From NCBI GenBank assembly GCA_965209045.1, contig CBDBPW010000001.1, positions 186,001 to 250,000 on the forward strand: 64,000 bases of DNA. Reading direction: 5' to 3'. The position numbers were made by a program, and so were the translations under genes. Positions 45,093 to 52,683 of this stretch are shown here, piece by piece; within the stretch, counting starts at the first letter, position 1; each line of letters opens with the position of its first letter. The notes under the pieces were generated by a model. It was not told the DNA's origin, did no database searches, and saw nothing but the letters and a program-made list of their open reading frames with translations. This DNA comes from JAJEFO01 sp965209045. GTDB taxonomy: Bacteria > Pseudomonadota > Alphaproteobacteria > Rhodobacterales > Rhodobacteraceae.

Positions 45093-46022
45093 CTACGTCA
45101 ACTCCCGTTCCCAAGGCGGGTTGGCCCCCGCCCTGGATACCGTCACGGCTGCGGCGGCGCTTCCCAGGCCAAGCGCGGATTCCAGATCGGCGCCGGACAG
45201 TCTTGCGATGCCGACCCGCGACAGCTTGTTCAGGCGGGACAGCCCTGCAAGGAAACCGGCGTTGAAGGTGTCGCCGGCGCCAACGGTGTCCACGACTTCG
45301 GCATCCACTGCCGGCGTCTCGACAGCGATGCCGGAAGACGACATGGCAATCGCGCCTGCACTTCCCCGAGTGGCCACGACGAGCGACGGGCCAAGCCCCA
45401 GAATCGATTGAAGCTTCTGCCGGAACTTCAGAGGTCCAGGCACAAGCCAATCCAGGTCCTCGTCGGAAACCTTCACGATGTCGCTCAGTTCCGTCATGCG
45501 CTTGATGCGACCACGAAACCGGCCTTCGTCCGCGATGAAGGAGGGCCGGATGTTCGGATCGAGCATTGCCAACCGGGTCTCGCCTTCGCGCGCCAGAATG
45601 CTGGCGAACGTGTCGGCGCACGGTTCGCTGGCAAGGCTGATCCCGCCGAAGAACAGGCAGCCGATCTCGGGATCAAGCGCCGGAATTTCCTCGTTGCTCA
45701 GCATGCGCAGGGCCGAATTCTCGTCAAAGAAGCTGTAGGACGCCTGGCCGTCCTTCAGCGCCACAAAGGCCAGGGTGGTCGGGCGGTCGGTTGACACCGC
45801 ATATCTTGTGCCGACATGGCTGTCGTCCAGGGCCTGGCGGAGCTGCACGCCAAAAAGGTCTGACGAAAGCCCTGTCAGCAAGCCCGCATCGACGCCCAGG
45901 CGGCCCAGGGCGATCGCGGTGTTGAAGACGGCGCCGCCCGGGTGGGGCACGAAGCAGGATTGCCCGTCAGCCGTTTCCGACGGAATCATGTCAATGAGCG
46001 ATTCTCCACAGCACAGAATCAT
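45093..46022 (-). CDS. PfkB family sugar kinase, fructokinase-like
   Basis: The 309-residue kinase has the ribokinase-family start CCGESLIDMIP with PHPGGAVFNTAIALGRLG, the middle FFGGISLASEPCADTFASIL, and the C-terminal PfkB signature VDTVGAGDTFNAGFLAGL, whose aspartate is the catalytic base. Pattern and length are close to bacterial fructokinases. It lies about 120 bases downstream of glgP's start side on the same strand. A decayed mannitol dehydrogenase tail sits just upstream, which would have made fructose, so fructose is the likely substrate. Confidence 0.9.
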   Translation of the reverse strand: MILCCGESLIDMIPSETADGQSCFVPHPGGAVFNTAIALGRLGVDAGLLTGLSSDLFGVQLRQALDDSHVGTRYAVSTDRPTTLAFVALKDGQASYSFFDENSALRMLSNEEIPALDPEIGCLFFGGISLASEPCADTFASILAREGETRLAMLDPNIRPSFIADEGRFRGRIKRMTELSDIVKVSDEDLDWLVPGPLKFRQKLQSILGLGPSLVVATRGSAGAIAMSSSGIAVETPAVDAEVVDTVGAGDTFNAGFLAGLSRLNKLSRVGIARLSGADLESALGLGSAAAAVTVSRAGANPPWERELT

Positions 46023-46076
46023 GATGGAATCTCCCGAAACGAACCGTGCCTTTTCACCCGCCGCGCAAGGATTTGT

Positions 46077-46376
46077 CTAGCGCCGTTGTCGTGCCCCCGA
46101 CCGGATCACGCCAAGCCACTCTTCAAGAGCTTCGGCATACCCGGGTTCTTCGACAAGTGTGCCACGGATGTCACGCTGCTCCAACCATGCGACAGGACGA
46201 AGGCGCGCCGCGACTGCCGCAGGCGTCTGGTCGCACCAGCCCGGGTCGTTCGCCTTGATGCCCGATCCGACCTCGCGAGTGCCAGCGCGCATGCGCGACC
46301 ACAGACCGGGCACCCGGGATCCGGTGCCGGGAACTCCGGCCGGAAGACCCTGCACGACCGGACCGTCGGCCCTTGA
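46077..46376 (-). pseudogene. Remnant of a mannitol-dehydrogenase-family C-terminus
   Basis: The leftward frame ending at 46077 reads GLWSRMRAGTREVGSGIKAN, DPGW, then RPVAWLEQRDIRGTL, VEEPGYAEALEEWLGVI. From memory this follows the C-terminal domain of polyol (mannitol 2-) dehydrogenases, where an LW-CR-GT-E-GS-I-NDP-W stretch is followed by AWLAM-DI-GDL and a closing helix. About 80 residues of a roughly 490-residue enzyme remain. Upstream of about 46376 the likeness stops. Placed just before a fructokinase-like gene, it looks like the wreck of a mannitol-to-fructose-6-phosphate operon. No database comparison was possible. Confidence 0.4.
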
Positions 46377-46506
46377 ATTGTCTCCGCCATGGCGGAATTC
46401 GCGGCGCTCTCGACAAGAGGGTGAACATGGTCCGACATCGTGTTGAGTTCAACAACGTCGCTTGCCGTTGAGGCGAACCGCATTCTTCAACTGTGCGGCG
46501 TCTCCT

Positions 46507-46851
46507 TCACCAACTGTTGGCGTCAATCCACTTCGCGAGCAATTCGCGGCTCTTGTAGCACTCTTCCGGGATGCTGCGCTTCCGGCCACGGGCGATGCGC
46601 TCGGCCCATGCAGTCTGCCTTGCCGTCGGAAGACTGCCCTCGACACTCTTCGAACGCGCCATGCGATGCCGGTTTGCCTCGATCCAGCGCGAAAGGTCGG
46701 CGCGGTCCAGTTGCACGTCCTTGGGCAGCGCGATCCCGGCTGAGGCCGCAATTTTCCCGGCATATTGCAACTGGCGGTTGGTGGGCCGGAGCGGAGGAAG
46801 GCTGGCATAGTCCGGTCGCTCCGCAGGTCGGATGGTCTGGTGCATGGTCAT
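46507..46851 (-). CDS. Small two-repeat protein, likely SOS-controlled, function unknown
   Basis: The 114-residue product has two copies of one unit. The first is PTNRQLQYAGKIAASAGIAL followed by LSRWIEAN, about residues 23-60; the second is PTARQTAWAERIARG followed by LLAKWIDAN, about residues 75-112. The unit (PT-RQ--yA--IA----I-lP, then a helix ending in WI-AN) resembles short repeats at the C-terminal ends of some type IA topoisomerases and in small proteins of alphaproteobacteria. It is basic and cytosolic by appearance. GGGGAG precedes the ATG at 46851. The promoter region carries a LexA-type box, so a DNA-damage role is likely, but no biochemical function is known to me. Confidence 0.75.
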   Translation of the reverse strand: MTMHQTIRPAERPDYASLPPLRPTNRQLQYAGKIAASAGIALPKDVQLDRADLSRWIEANRHRMARSKSVEGSLPTARQTAWAERIARGRKRSIPEECYKSRELLAKWIDANSW

Positions 46852-46883
46852 TGCGACTCCCCGATCAGGGCTGCGATGTGCAA

Positions 46884-46912
46884 GACATAGAACATTGAAT
46901 GAACAAGATCAA
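46884..46912 (-). promoter_or_regulatory. Promoter with LexA (SOS) box upstream of the two-repeat protein
   Basis: Read leftward, a -35-like TTGATC (46907-46912) and a -10-like TATGTC (46884-46889) are 17 bases apart. The spacer contains GTTC-ATTCAAT-GTTC at 46890-46904, an exact match to the alphaproteobacterial LexA box GTTC-N7-GTTC. The box ends 39 bases before the start codon. The core hexamers are weak individually; spacing and the perfect box are what support the call. Confidence 0.65.
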
Positions 46913-47210
46913 GAGAAAATCAACATGTTGTGATGCCCCTTGGCATGGAACCTACATGTTCCCCAGAATGCGCCCAACATGATGCCGCGCCTTTCGCTCG
47001 ATACAGGCCGTCGTCCCGGCAGAAACGCCGACAACCTGTCGTGGAATCCGGACTGCCCGGCAAAGGCGGCGTTCGGGAACCGCCGGCCCATGCAGAACGA
47101 CGTGGAGCAGCCAGGAGTTCGACAGGAACTGGTCTCGAAAGCCGTGGCTTCGGCGCGTACGCCACGTGCATCGCGGGCCATGGCTTGCCGATTCCGGCAG
47201 AATTCCCAGG
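46913..47210. other. Intergenic region, nothing further recognised
   Basis: About 300 bases between the SOS-type promoter and the end of the second AbrB gene. It contains a short imperfect palindrome GGAAC-N6-GTTCC at 46947-46962. Open frames are present on both strands but unconvincing. Confidence 0.4.
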
Positions 47211-48314
47211 TCACCGGCCGATTGGGCCGCATCGCCCTTGCACGGCGGACGCCTGCCGGCGAGTCCGTCTTGCAATTGTCCCGGCGACCAGGACCGTCAC
47301 GAATATCCGGAACAGATGATGACAGGCCACGACGACGGGACTCACGCCGAGGCTCAGCGCGATCAGGCCCATTTCCGTCACGCCACCGGGCGCAAAGCTT
47401 ATGAACAGGGCGTCGACCGGTACCAGCATGAACTCGGCAAGGGTCAGTGCAAAGCCGATGCCGAGCGCAAGCATCAGGACTGTCGAGACCGCGCCCAGGC
47501 TGAACGCCCTGATCAGCTGGCGTCCTGTCGATCCGGCAAACGTCGAGCCCAGCCCGGACCCAACGACCAGCTGGGCCAGGTTCAGGAGCCATGCCGGGCT
47601 GTTGAGGTCGACCAGTCCCGAAACATGGGCGGCCGCACTGAGCACGAGCGGGCCGACCATGTGCGCTGCGGGCAGGCGCAGTTTCGGCCCGAGAACCATT
47701 CCCGCTGCCGCCAGCGCCAGGATCAGGAAGATGTCGGCGGCCCTGTAAGCGTCCTGCTCGAAACTCTGGCCGGAAGCGCTGCCAACCGTCTCGCCCGTCC
47801 AGATCAGGAAGAGCAGCGGCACGATCATGACGACAAGCACGATCCGGGCAAAGTGCTGAACGCTGAGAACCCGCACGTCCCCTCCAGCCTGTTCGCCCAA
47901 GGTGACGGCCTCGACCAACCCGCCGGGCATTGCCGCGAAAATGGCGGTCGTCCTGTCATATCGACCCAGCTTGCGGAACAGCGCGTAGTTTCCGGCAAGC
48001 GCGATGACGACGAACAGCACCATTGCCAACATGGAGAGGCCCAGCGACGGCACAACCGCCAAGAGATCCGTGGTGAACGTGGCACCGATCATGGTGCCGA
48101 TCACCGCGACGAAAATCATGCGAAGCAATGGCGGGAACTGCACCTCGCGCGCTCCCTTCCTGGTCCGGAAAATCGTGTAGGCCGCGACGAAGGCCAGGCT
48201 TCCGGTCAGGTATGGCATCGGCAGCCCGACCCAATAGGCGAGCGAACCGCCAATGCCGCCCATGGCCAGAATGCCGGCGGTCCGGAGCAGAAATGCGAAT
48301 CGAGCAGCCATCAT
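47211..48314 (-). CDS. AbrB family membrane protein (second copy)
   Basis: The 367-residue protein has about ten hydrophobic helices in two repeats. The first contains AIFAAMPGGLVEAVTLGEQAGG and the second ISFAPGGVTEMGLIALSLGV, the paired PGG motifs of the AbrB family. It corresponds region by region to the product at 12532-13563 but is clearly diverged from it. Function is unproven; a transport role is likely. A basic tail closes the protein. The start is ATG 48314 or the next codon, also ATG. Confidence 0.85.
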   Translation of the reverse strand: MMAARFAFLLRTAGILAMGGIGGSLAYWVGLPMPYLTGSLAFVAAYTIFRTRKGAREVQFPPLLRMIFVAVIGTMIGATFTTDLLAVVPSLGLSMLAMVLFVVIALAGNYALFRKLGRYDRTTAIFAAMPGGLVEAVTLGEQAGGDVRVLSVQHFARIVLVVMIVPLLFLIWTGETVGSASGQSFEQDAYRAADIFLILALAAAGMVLGPKLRLPAAHMVGPLVLSAAAHVSGLVDLNSPAWLLNLAQLVVGSGLGSTFAGSTGRQLIRAFSLGAVSTVLMLALGIGFALTLAEFMLVPVDALFISFAPGGVTEMGLIALSLGVSPVVVACHHLFRIFVTVLVAGTIARRTRRQASAVQGRCGPIGR

Positions 48315-48459
48315 GCTCGAAAGACACTCGATTTGGCGGACAGTTTCAAAGCCTGAACGTGACCGGCGCGGGTGCAGGCGTCTGTCCTGTCCCCAGCCGA
48401 TTGCCGCAGGCCCGGGTCCGGCAAGATGCGGAGGCGCAGGCGATCGCGTGCAGATCAGT

Positions 48460-49287
48460 TCACTTCAGGCCTTTGACTCTCTCGACGAGATTGAGCGCCT
48501 TGGGCTCGCCGCAGCATTCGAGCTCCTCCATGATCTGCTCTCTCAATCGCCCGTGCTTCATCGCACATCGGGCGAGGCGCGTGATGATGTCGTCATCAAT
48601 TATGCCTGCCAGTGCCGTCACGATTTCACTGGTCGGGCTTCTTTCAAGCTCTTCCAGCAGTCCCGGTTTTGCGCGTTCATGGCCGAATTGTCCCATCGTC
48701 GTCAGGCATGCTCGCCGAATCGATCCTTCCGGGTCCGAGAGTCCTTTCTCCAGCTCGTGCTTCGGCACTGGCGGAGTGCAGTTCCTGGCAAGCACGAACG
48801 CGCACTCCCGCATTGACGGACGACTGTCTTCCAGCCAGCACGTGACGCGTTGTCCGGGCAGCGCCAGATTTGCCTCCGTCGCGCATTCCAGCGCAAGCGG
48901 CAGCAGCGCGTCAAACAAGTCCGGAGCGTCAATGATCCTGGCGAGCGCCTGCCTGGACAGGGGGGTTCCGACCTTCGCCAGCGCATTGAGGGCACAACGT
49001 TGCTCGCGCAGCGGCCCGTTGATTCCGAACCCGAAGAACCGCTTCCAAAGGGCTTCGAGGGCAGGAACGGCATCGTCACCGATGCCGCGCGCCAGCACCT
49101 GATCGCACAAGGCTTGAACTTGAGCTACATTTGCCGAAGGGATCCGTGCAACGATTTCCTGATCATCCAGCCCTTCGATTTCAGGCTCGGGCGTGTGGCG
49201 CTCGCTTGAGCCCTGTGTCGGAATCCGTTCTTCAAAAAGGTCCGGTTGTCGCGGTTCCTGTGCAGGGCGGGGAATTCTTTTTGACAA
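48460..49287 (-). CDS. HEAT-like repeat protein of unknown function
   Basis: The 275-residue product starts with a polar 50-residue stretch, then consists of predicted paired helices with a HEAT-like rhythm: AVPALEALWKRFFG, REQRCALNALAKVGTPLSRQ, SMRECAFVLARNCT and DPEGSIRRACLTTMGQFGHE. Such proteins are scaffolds for protein contacts. No signal peptide or membrane segment is seen. A TTG start at 49287 is supported by GGAG seven bases upstream, giving a protein beginning SKRIPRPAQ. I do not recognise a specific family. It is upstream of the second AbrB gene on the same strand, 145 bases away. Confidence 0.75.
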   Translation of the reverse strand: MSKRIPRPAQEPRQPDLFEERIPTQGSSERHTPEPEIEGLDDQEIVARIPSANVAQVQALCDQVLARGIGDDAVPALEALWKRFFGFGINGPLREQRCALNALAKVGTPLSRQALARIIDAPDLFDALLPLALECATEANLALPGQRVTCWLEDSRPSMRECAFVLARNCTPPVPKHELEKGLSDPEGSIRRACLTTMGQFGHERAKPGLLEELERSPTSEIVTALAGIIDDDIITRLARCAMKHGRLREQIMEELECCGEPKALNLVERVKGLK

Positions 49288-49606
49288 GGTCTTTCTCCGG
49301 TCCCGACCGGCGACTGGACTCGCAGCGAATGAATTTTTCCGAGGCTACCGCAATGATCCGCATGGGCAAGTCAGTTGCTCAGAATCCTGGCAAGGGCGGC
49401 TGCCGCCAAGAGGAGGCCACCGCAAGTCCTGAGCGCCATCAGTTTCGGTGTTGATGCACCGAACGGCGTAGGGTTTCCGGGCGTCACCTTGCCCTGTGAC
49501 CGGCGGGTGCGAGGTGCACATCAAGGCCGCCCTGCATGCCACTCCGGCCAGCTGCATCGAAGAGGCAGAGAAGATGAATCTCGCGTCGAGCTGGAGTCAC
49601 GATTGC
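49288..49606. other. Intergenic region between the HEAT-like gene and vapC
   Basis: About 320 bases with the presumed promoter of the HEAT-like gene. No convincing gene, hairpin or repeat was recognised. Confidence 0.45.
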
Positions 49607-49990
49607 TCAAACGGCGGCAGCGACATCTGTCTTCGAAAAGTCGTCACCTACGAATAGCAACGGAGCGCCGCTGGACTTTGCGGTCACGTAGGCGAAGCAG
49701 TCACCGAAACTGAGGCCGGCAGGATGCCGGTCCTTGCCCCAAGAAGAATGGGCTTCGGCGACAGCATGCGCCCCAGCCGCTGAAATGCTGTCCACCTGGA
49801 TACCGATCCCGTCAATCAAACGCGTCAACTCCTGTGCGACGCCCCGCCTTGCGGCCACGATGAGGGCCTCGGCGAGTGTGCCGGCCGAGATGACGACTTG
49901 GTCCTCGGCCTCCAGGACCGTCGCGATCTGGTCGGCTTCGGGCTCGGCCAGCAGGAGGGCCATCACGGCAGAGGTGTCGACCACGATCAA
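49607..49990 (-). CDS. vapC: PIN domain ribonuclease toxin VapC
   Basis: The 127-residue protein is a single PIN domain with the acidic residues of the active site in place: Asp5 in IVVDTSAVMALLLAEPE, Glu41 in SAGTLAEALIVAAR, Asp97 in LSFGDCFAYVTA, and Asp116/117 in FVGDDFSKTD. VapC toxins are Mg-dependent endoribonucleases, often acting on tRNA or rRNA. It starts with TTG 49990, overlapping the vapB stop, the usual antitoxin-first arrangement. Target unknown. Confidence 0.93.
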   Translation of the reverse strand: MIVVDTSAVMALLLAEPEADQIATVLEAEDQVVISAGTLAEALIVAARRGVAQELTRLIDGIGIQVDSISAAGAHAVAEAHSSWGKDRHPAGLSFGDCFAYVTAKSSGAPLLFVGDDFSKTDVAAAV

Positions 49991-50244
49991 CGTGGGAGAC
50001 CCTCGTCGTCAAACAGGAATGCCTGGCTCCGCGCGGCAGACGGACCTCCAGTGACCTTGGCGGCGGCACGCGCCCGAACGACGGAAATCACTTCGGCGCG
50101 GCTTTCGGCGATTGACCGCGCACGCAGCGCAACAAGCTGCGGGACCGCATGTCCGTGCCGCGTAATCACCACTTCCTCTCCAGCCTCGGCTCTGGGGACG
50201 AGGTCGGTCAGGCGGGCCTTTGCATCGGTGATCGCAAGTTCCAT
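49987..50244 (-). CDS. vapB: VapB-type antitoxin (Phd/YefM family)
   Basis: The 85-residue protein has the Phd/YefM fold start ELAITDAKARLTDLVPRAEA and GEEVVITRHGHAVPQLVAL, which dimerises and binds DNA, followed by a C-terminal segment (ARSQAFLFDDEGLPR) that would wrap the toxin. ATG 50244 has AAGGAG in front; upstream starts add an unlikely 58 residues. A perfect palindrome lies 24-40 bases upstream, presumably the autoregulatory operator. Confidence 0.9.
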   Translation of the reverse strand: MELAITDAKARLTDLVPRAEAGEEVVITRHGHAVPQLVALRARSIAESRAEVISVVRARAAAKVTGGPSAARSQAFLFDDEGLPR

Positions 50245-50267
50245 TTTGCACTCCTTGATGAAAGAAC

Positions 50268-50284
50268 GGACCATTTTCTGGTCC
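50268..50284. promoter_or_regulatory. Palindromic operator of vapBC
   Basis: The 17 bases are a perfect inverted repeat GGACCA-TTTTC-TGGTCC just upstream of vapB. Antitoxin or toxin-antitoxin complexes of this type bind such palindromes to repress their own promoter. No separate -10/-35 pair was firmly identified. Confidence 0.65.
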
Positions 50285-51035
50285 AAATCAAGTCCACTGC
50301 TGCAATGCGCCGGCCGGCGCGCCCGCACCGAAGCGCTACGATGAGCGCACGCACTTGAGCCATCATCTCGAAGCAACAGGTTGAATCGAGATTTCCCAAG
50401 CCAATCGAGCGCAGGCAAGCAGTCGTCTCGATGTCACTTGACGAGTGAAAGGGGCTGGCGCCCACCCTGCCGCTTGGCAGATCTTCACTCAAGGGTCGGG
50501 CAGGATTCCGCCGCGAATCAATGGCCAGCGGCCGGTTCCGGCGGATCCAGCCTGCCACTTGCATGGCAGCATCCAGGGCGGGGTCGACCTCGAGAAGCTC
50601 GAAGGACCGGCCCTACCGTCCAGCGACGCGACACCTTCCTTGGCTCGAAACTTGGTCCAAGGGATCGTGCGTGCCGTGGCACTTGATTAATTCCGCAACG
50701 AGCGCAGCATCGTCGCCCGCCGCCCGAAAACGGCCCAAGTTGCCGTGAAACGTGCATGGCATGAAGCCGAACACGCAAACGTCCATCAACGCGATGATCC
50801 GACTTGGATTTCGTCCTTTCCCCGCGTCGCGAAGCCCATACCCGAATCATCGAAACAAAGCAAGAACATTTTTGACCCGTGTCCGAGAAATGTTGCGCAT
50901 GTTGCTTGATAGTGAGGCAGGTGCAGCCCGGCGAAAACGCAGATGAGACGACGCGTCGAACACGCTCGACTGCCGAATCGCCGGAAGACCGCGTCGCCTG
51001 AAGACGACACATGTCGCAGTTTCACGAAATGTGGC
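50285..51035. other. Long intergenic region containing a dispersed repeat copy
   Basis: These 751 bases lie upstream of vapBC, up to the 3' end of tRNA-Ser. Overlapping frames on both strands are unconvincing. The recognisable content is repeat copy B at 50680-50747. The look is of decayed sequence. Confidence 0.5.
50680..50747. repeat. Dispersed intergenic repeat, copy B
   Basis: This 68-base segment is the partner of 31630-31697, in the same orientation, with about four fifths of positions identical and a common core CGCCCGCCGCCCGAAA. Read on the opposite strand, both copies have an open frame around RFRAAG, so a common ancestral short coding sequence is possible. Confidence 0.6.
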
Positions 51036-51125
51036 TGGCGGAGAGACAGGGATTCGAACCCTGGAGACGGTTTCCCGCCTACACGCGTTCCAGGCGTGCG
51101 CCTTCGACCACTCGGCCACCTCTCC
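51036..51125 (-). tRNA. tRNA-Ser (anticodon GGA), CCA encoded
   Basis: The leftward transcript begins GGAGAGGTGGCCGAGTGG and ends with the T-arm GGTTCGAATCCC, acceptor TCTCTCC, discriminator G and an encoded CCA. The anticodon loop reads CTGGAAC, giving anticodon GGA for UCC/UCU serine codons. The long variable arm expected of class II serine tRNAs is present between the anticodon and T arms. Confidence 0.95.
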
Positions 51126-51396
51126 GACGGATGTTCCTTAGCCGCTTCGGCGCACGACACGCAAGTGCCGACCGCACGGCGCCGACCGGGCAACTCCCGC
51201 TTGACAGGCATCAAGAAGATTGTCGTGGCGCAGGAAACGCTCCCTTTCCGGGTGCATTTGGGCATGCGGCAAGCAATCGGGGGCAGGTCAGGCTGCGAAT
51301 GCGCCACCCCCTCCACAAACGGATTGCCAGGGACTCTCCCGTGCGGACTCCGGTGTCGCAGCGCGGATGGCGAGGCTGACGGAAACTCGGCCCGGC

Positions 51397-52110
51397 TCAC
51401 GGATCAAGGTGCAGGTAGACACGCCGATTTCGGGCACCCTTCTTTTCGACCTTGCCCAAGCGGATTCGCCCGATTTCACCGGTCCGGGCCACATGCGTTC
51501 CGCCGCAGGGCTGCAGATCGACCTGCTCGTCGCCTATGCCGATCCTGACCAGCCGAATGCGGCCGGCGCCACGTGGCGGTTGCACCGACATCGTCTTCAC
51601 GAGCCCCGGATTGGCGTCGAGATGCTCTTCCGTGATCCAGTCGTCGCTGACATTGAGATCGCGCGCGACGAGCGCGTTCAGATCTTCCGCCAAGGCCTCC
51701 CTGTCCTCCGGAGGGTCGACCATGTCAAAATCAAGCCTCCCCCTGTCCGCGGAAACCGACCCGCCGGTCACGGGAAGTGGAATCACGACGGACAGCAAAT
51801 GCAGGGCCGTGTGAACCCGCATGTGCCCGTAGCGGCGGTCCCAGTCGAGAACCTGCTGCACCTCCGTGCCCGACGCAGGCACGGATGCGCCCTCTTCCGG
51901 CACCAGGACCGGACGGCCCGCGTCCTTGACCGTCGTGGCAATGCGGGCTTCCCCTCCCTCCCAGCGCAGCAGTCCGCTGTCACCGGGCTGTCCACCGCCA
52001 GTGGGATAGAACACGGAAGCGTCCAGAACGATGCCGCCACGCTCATTGATCGAGGCAACGCGACCGGTTGCCTCGCGAAGGTAGGCGTCACGGTAGAGAA
52101 CGTCAGTCAT
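51397..52110 (-). CDS. alaX: Alanyl-tRNA editing protein AlaX
   Basis: The 237-residue protein matches the free-standing editing domain of alanyl-tRNA synthetase. It has FYPTGGGQPGDSG near residue 34 and all four zinc ligands: His100 and His104 in VHTALHLL, Cys202 and His206 in LQPCGGTHVA. It hydrolyses Ser-tRNA(Ala) or Gly-tRNA(Ala). ATG 52110 with GGGGAT upstream is chosen. Downstream of cysK on the same strand, beyond the remnant of a channel gene. Confidence 0.93.
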   Translation of the reverse strand: MTDVLYRDAYLREATGRVASINERGGIVLDASVFYPTGGGQPGDSGLLRWEGGEARIATTVKDAGRPVLVPEEGASVPASGTEVQQVLDWDRRYGHMRVHTALHLLSVVIPLPVTGGSVSADRGRLDFDMVDPPEDREALAEDLNALVARDLNVSDDWITEEHLDANPGLVKTMSVQPPRGAGRIRLVRIGIGDEQVDLQPCGGTHVARTGEIGRIRLGKVEKKGARNRRVYLHLDP

Positions 52111-52291
52111 TTCGCATCCCCGCTTGATCCCGGTCCGCGTGCTCCAGTGTCGACCGGCAGCGTGGCCCATTGGATCGATGCGCCCTGCGATGTCAACGTC
52201 TCGGGTCCGGAGGCGTTCGCGAAAGGTCGAACAAACGGCCAGCCTGCCTTGCACGAAGCCTCGAGTCGATCGGCCGAATCAAGGCGTCCGC

Positions 52292-52654
52292 TCAAGCATG
52301 GGCTTCATCCGTCCGGGGCCTGGGTGCCAGCGCTTCCTGCAATGCGGCTTCCAGACCGGATCGACGCTCGGTCACCGAAGCGGATTCCATCCCGCCTTCT
52401 GCGGGTGGCGGGCCCAGCGCGCCAATCTGGGCCTGCAGCGCCTCCACGTCAACAGGGTTCGTGTCCCGTGCTTCCACGAACTCGTCTCTCCATTCGGCCA
52501 AAGCGTTCCTGAGACCCCGGAGTCCGCTGTCAGGAAGCCGGTCCTTGCCAAGTCTCGTCTCAACGACGCCTGCAAACTGGTCAAGCCGCTCGAAGCCCGG
52601 CGCAACCTGCGCAACCGCAAGGGACGTCGCCAAGGTCCAGAGGACCCAGACCAT
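52292..52654 (-). pseudogene. Truncated N-terminus of a DUF3772-type mechanosensitive channel
   Basis: The 120-residue frame begins with a signal-peptide-like stretch (MVWVLWTLATSLAVAQ), then RLGKDRLPDSGLRGLRNALAEW, then ALQAQIGALGPPPAEGGMES and closes soon after. The alternating LR-x-L-x-W and the LGPPPAEG pattern are what I know from DUF3772, the periplasmic domain at the front of large MscS-like proteins that often follow cysK in Rhodobacterales. The membrane and MscS domains are missing; a TGA and then unrelated sequence follow. Most likely a deletion remnant. Confidence 0.5.
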
Positions 52655-52683
52655 CCGGAGCGCAATGCGATTCCTGCACGTCC

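Noticed and set aside
46947..46962. GGAAC-N6-GTTCC palindrome near the SOS-type promoter
   Set aside because: Spacing fits neither the Gram-positive GAAC-N4-GTTC box nor the alphaproteobacterial direct repeat; the arms are only five bases.
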